Below, in pieces: positions 62,585 through 64,000 of a stretch of 64,000 bases of DNA. Numbering within the stretch: the stretch's first letter is position 1; each line of letters opens with the position of its first letter. Made by a program: the position numbers and the translations under genes. The notes below the pieces were generated by a model that was not told the origin of the DNA, did no database searches, and worked only from the letters and a program-made list of their open reading frames with translations. The stretch lies in the NCBI GenBank assembly GCA_002886105.1, contig CP025776.1:806001-870000 (forward strand). Direction: 5' to 3'. Source of the DNA: Enterobacter sp. EA-1. Its GTDB lineage: Bacteria; Pseudomonadota; Gammaproteobacteria; Enterobacterales; Enterobacteriaceae.

Positions 62585-63184
62585 TTACCATTCCCAGATT
62601 TTTGACGGCGTGATCACCGCAGGCAGCGGGATATCCCACTCTTCGACCGGCAGCGCGCTGACGCCCCCGGCAGTCGTGGGCGTAGCCGATGGGTTGCAGA
62701 TCGTACTCGCGCCAGTTTTGTAGTGTTCTGTCGTAGAAACCGCCGCCCATTCCCGGTGCGTTGCCCGTGTTCATCAAAGGCCACCAGCGGAGTGATCAGA
62801 ACATCAAGTTGATGAAGTGGCAGCACATCGCGGACATCCAGTTTCGGCCTCACGGATTTTCAGGCGGTTGACCACCAGTTCGCTATGGGGATGGTAGTGC
62901 AGAAAAAGCAGATTACCGGGGCTAAACGGATGCAACACCGGCAGGTAAACACGCTTGCCGCTGCGCCAGAGCTGCTCAATTAACGGTTGGGTATCGAGCT
63001 CGCCATCGAAAGAGAGAAACAGCGCGACGGTATGCGCCATCACGACTGGCGGATACGCCATCATACGAGCGGCAGCTTGCTGAGCAAAATGCGCTTGTTG
63101 GCCGCTGGTCAGTTCCCGGCGTCGCTGGCGAATCAGTTTGCGGATTTCTTGTCGTGATGAAGGAAAATCAGGAAGTTGCGTCAT
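62585..63184 (-). CDS. fau: 5-formyltetrahydrofolate cyclo-ligase
   Basis: Converts 5-formyl-THF to methenyl-THF with ATP. Start MTQLPDFPSSRQEIRKLIRQ at 63184, YPPVVMAHTVALFLSFDGEL, LIEQLWRSGKRVYLPVLHPF, LDVLITPLVAFDEHGQRTGM and GGGFYDRTLQNWREYDLQPI, ending TPSKIWEW after correction. About 199 residues. Lies directly downstream of 6S RNA, as in E. coli. Frame breaks lie near 62847, 62770 and 62675. Confidence 0.95.
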
Positions 63185-63199
63185 GGTAGTAAAAGAAGG

Positions 63200-63382
63200 G
63201 AATCTCCGAGATGCCGCCGCAGGCTGTAACCCTTGAACCCTTGGTTCAAGGTGAATGCGTCGTCATGATTTTAAGGCTTCTCGGACGGACCGAGCATGCT
63301 CACCAACCATGGATCGCCACATTCTTGTGGTATGAAATATCGGCTCAGGGGACTGGCCCGCTTGCGAACATCTCAGAGAAAT
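63200..63382 (-). ncRNA. ssrS: 6S RNA
   Basis: A 183-nt stretch matching E. coli 6S RNA as I recall it: 5' ATTTCTCTGAGATGTTCGCA, the GGGCCAGTCCCCTGAGCCGA segment, the central bulge region with GAGCATGCTCGGTCCGTCCG, and the 3' CTTGAACCAAGGGTTCAAGG followed by GGCATCTCGGAGATTC. The ends pair to form the closing stem. It sequesters sigma-70 RNA polymerase in stationary phase. Located between zapA and fau on the same strand, as in other enterobacteria. Confidence 0.97.
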
Positions 63383-63424
63383 TTTGTCTTCACGGTCACT
63401 CTACCACAACTGACCCTGGAAGTG

Positions 63425-63821
<397 letters not shown>

Positions 63822-63980
63822 CTATAAGCTAGCACCGGCGCGTGCTTTCAAGTTTTGCGTCTATACCTTAATTATCCAGCGTGCATGCAAAGGCATGTAA
63901 CGTGAAGCATCACGGGTATATCACCGGGGGCCAAAGTGGTAGCATATCATGAATATTCCCCCCAACGACGACGAATGCGC

Positions 63981-64000
63981 ATGTCTATACAGAACGAAAT
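63981..64000 (+). CDS. ygfB: YgfB/YecA family protein, first codons only
   Basis: The window ends in an ORF starting MSIQNE at 63981, the N-terminus of E. coli YgfB, divergent from zapA as expected. Only 20 bases are present. Confidence 0.7.

Overview
The window is a chromosome segment of an Enterobacteriaceae bacterium. From about 12 kb to the right end the gene order follows the 64-67 min region of E. coli (yqgA-speC, nupG-mltC-yggX-mutY, trmB-yggL-yggN, hemW-rdgB-yggU-yggT-yggS, yggR, ruvX-yqgE-gshB-rsmE-endA-sprT-galP-metK, speA, loiP, tktA, epd-pgk-fbaA-mscS-argO-yggE, argP, rpiA, serA, fau-ssrS-zapA-ygfB). The proteins are close to, but not identical with, their E. coli counterparts. 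A citrate-fermentation cluster sits between speC and nupG, and speB and ansB are missing from their usual places. This suggests a Kosakonia/Enterobacter/Klebsiella-type genome rather than Escherichia; the genus cannot be fixed from the sequence alone.

Left part (1 to about 11.7 kb): the edge of a genomic island abutting tRNA-Phe (pheV position). It carries the start of an MFS exporter, a PAS/AAA+/Fis sigma-54 activator, a phosphopantetheinyl transferase, a two-module non-ribosomal peptide synthetase (C-A-T-C-A-T-TE) and a separate thioesterase. The A-domain pocket residues read as Thr (module 1) and Gln (module 2). The NRPS is a mosaic: blocks of very high GC alternate with blocks of ordinary GC, and a tract of about 660 bp is present nearly identically in both modules. 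A duplicated tRNA 3' end marks the attachment site.

Middle part (12 to 25.6 kb): yqgA and speC, a tandem palindrome array, then a CitA/CitB-type two-component system divergent from an operon with a 2HCT citrate carrier, a fumarylacetoacetate-hydrolase-family enzyme and citCDEFXG. Together these would sense citrate, import it, split it with citrate lyase and dispose of the oxaloacetate.

Right part (25.6 to 64 kb): housekeeping genes for nucleoside uptake, murein turnover, DNA and nucleotide repair, heme metabolism, glutathione, SAM, arginine decarboxylation, the pentose-phosphate and glycolytic enzymes, mechanosensing, arginine export, serine synthesis and 6S RNA. Extra elements are a second palindrome array with a DUF559 gene, and an FAD oxidoreductase/IclR pair.

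Data quality matters here. Nearly every gene, including essential ones such as metK, pgk, fbaA and gshB, is broken by 1-2 base indels. Many of these fall at Dcm methylation sites (CCWGG), so I treat them as base-calling errors and give the full corrected gene spans as CDS. Coordinates of starts and stops are read directly from the sequence; the frame changes inside are inferred.
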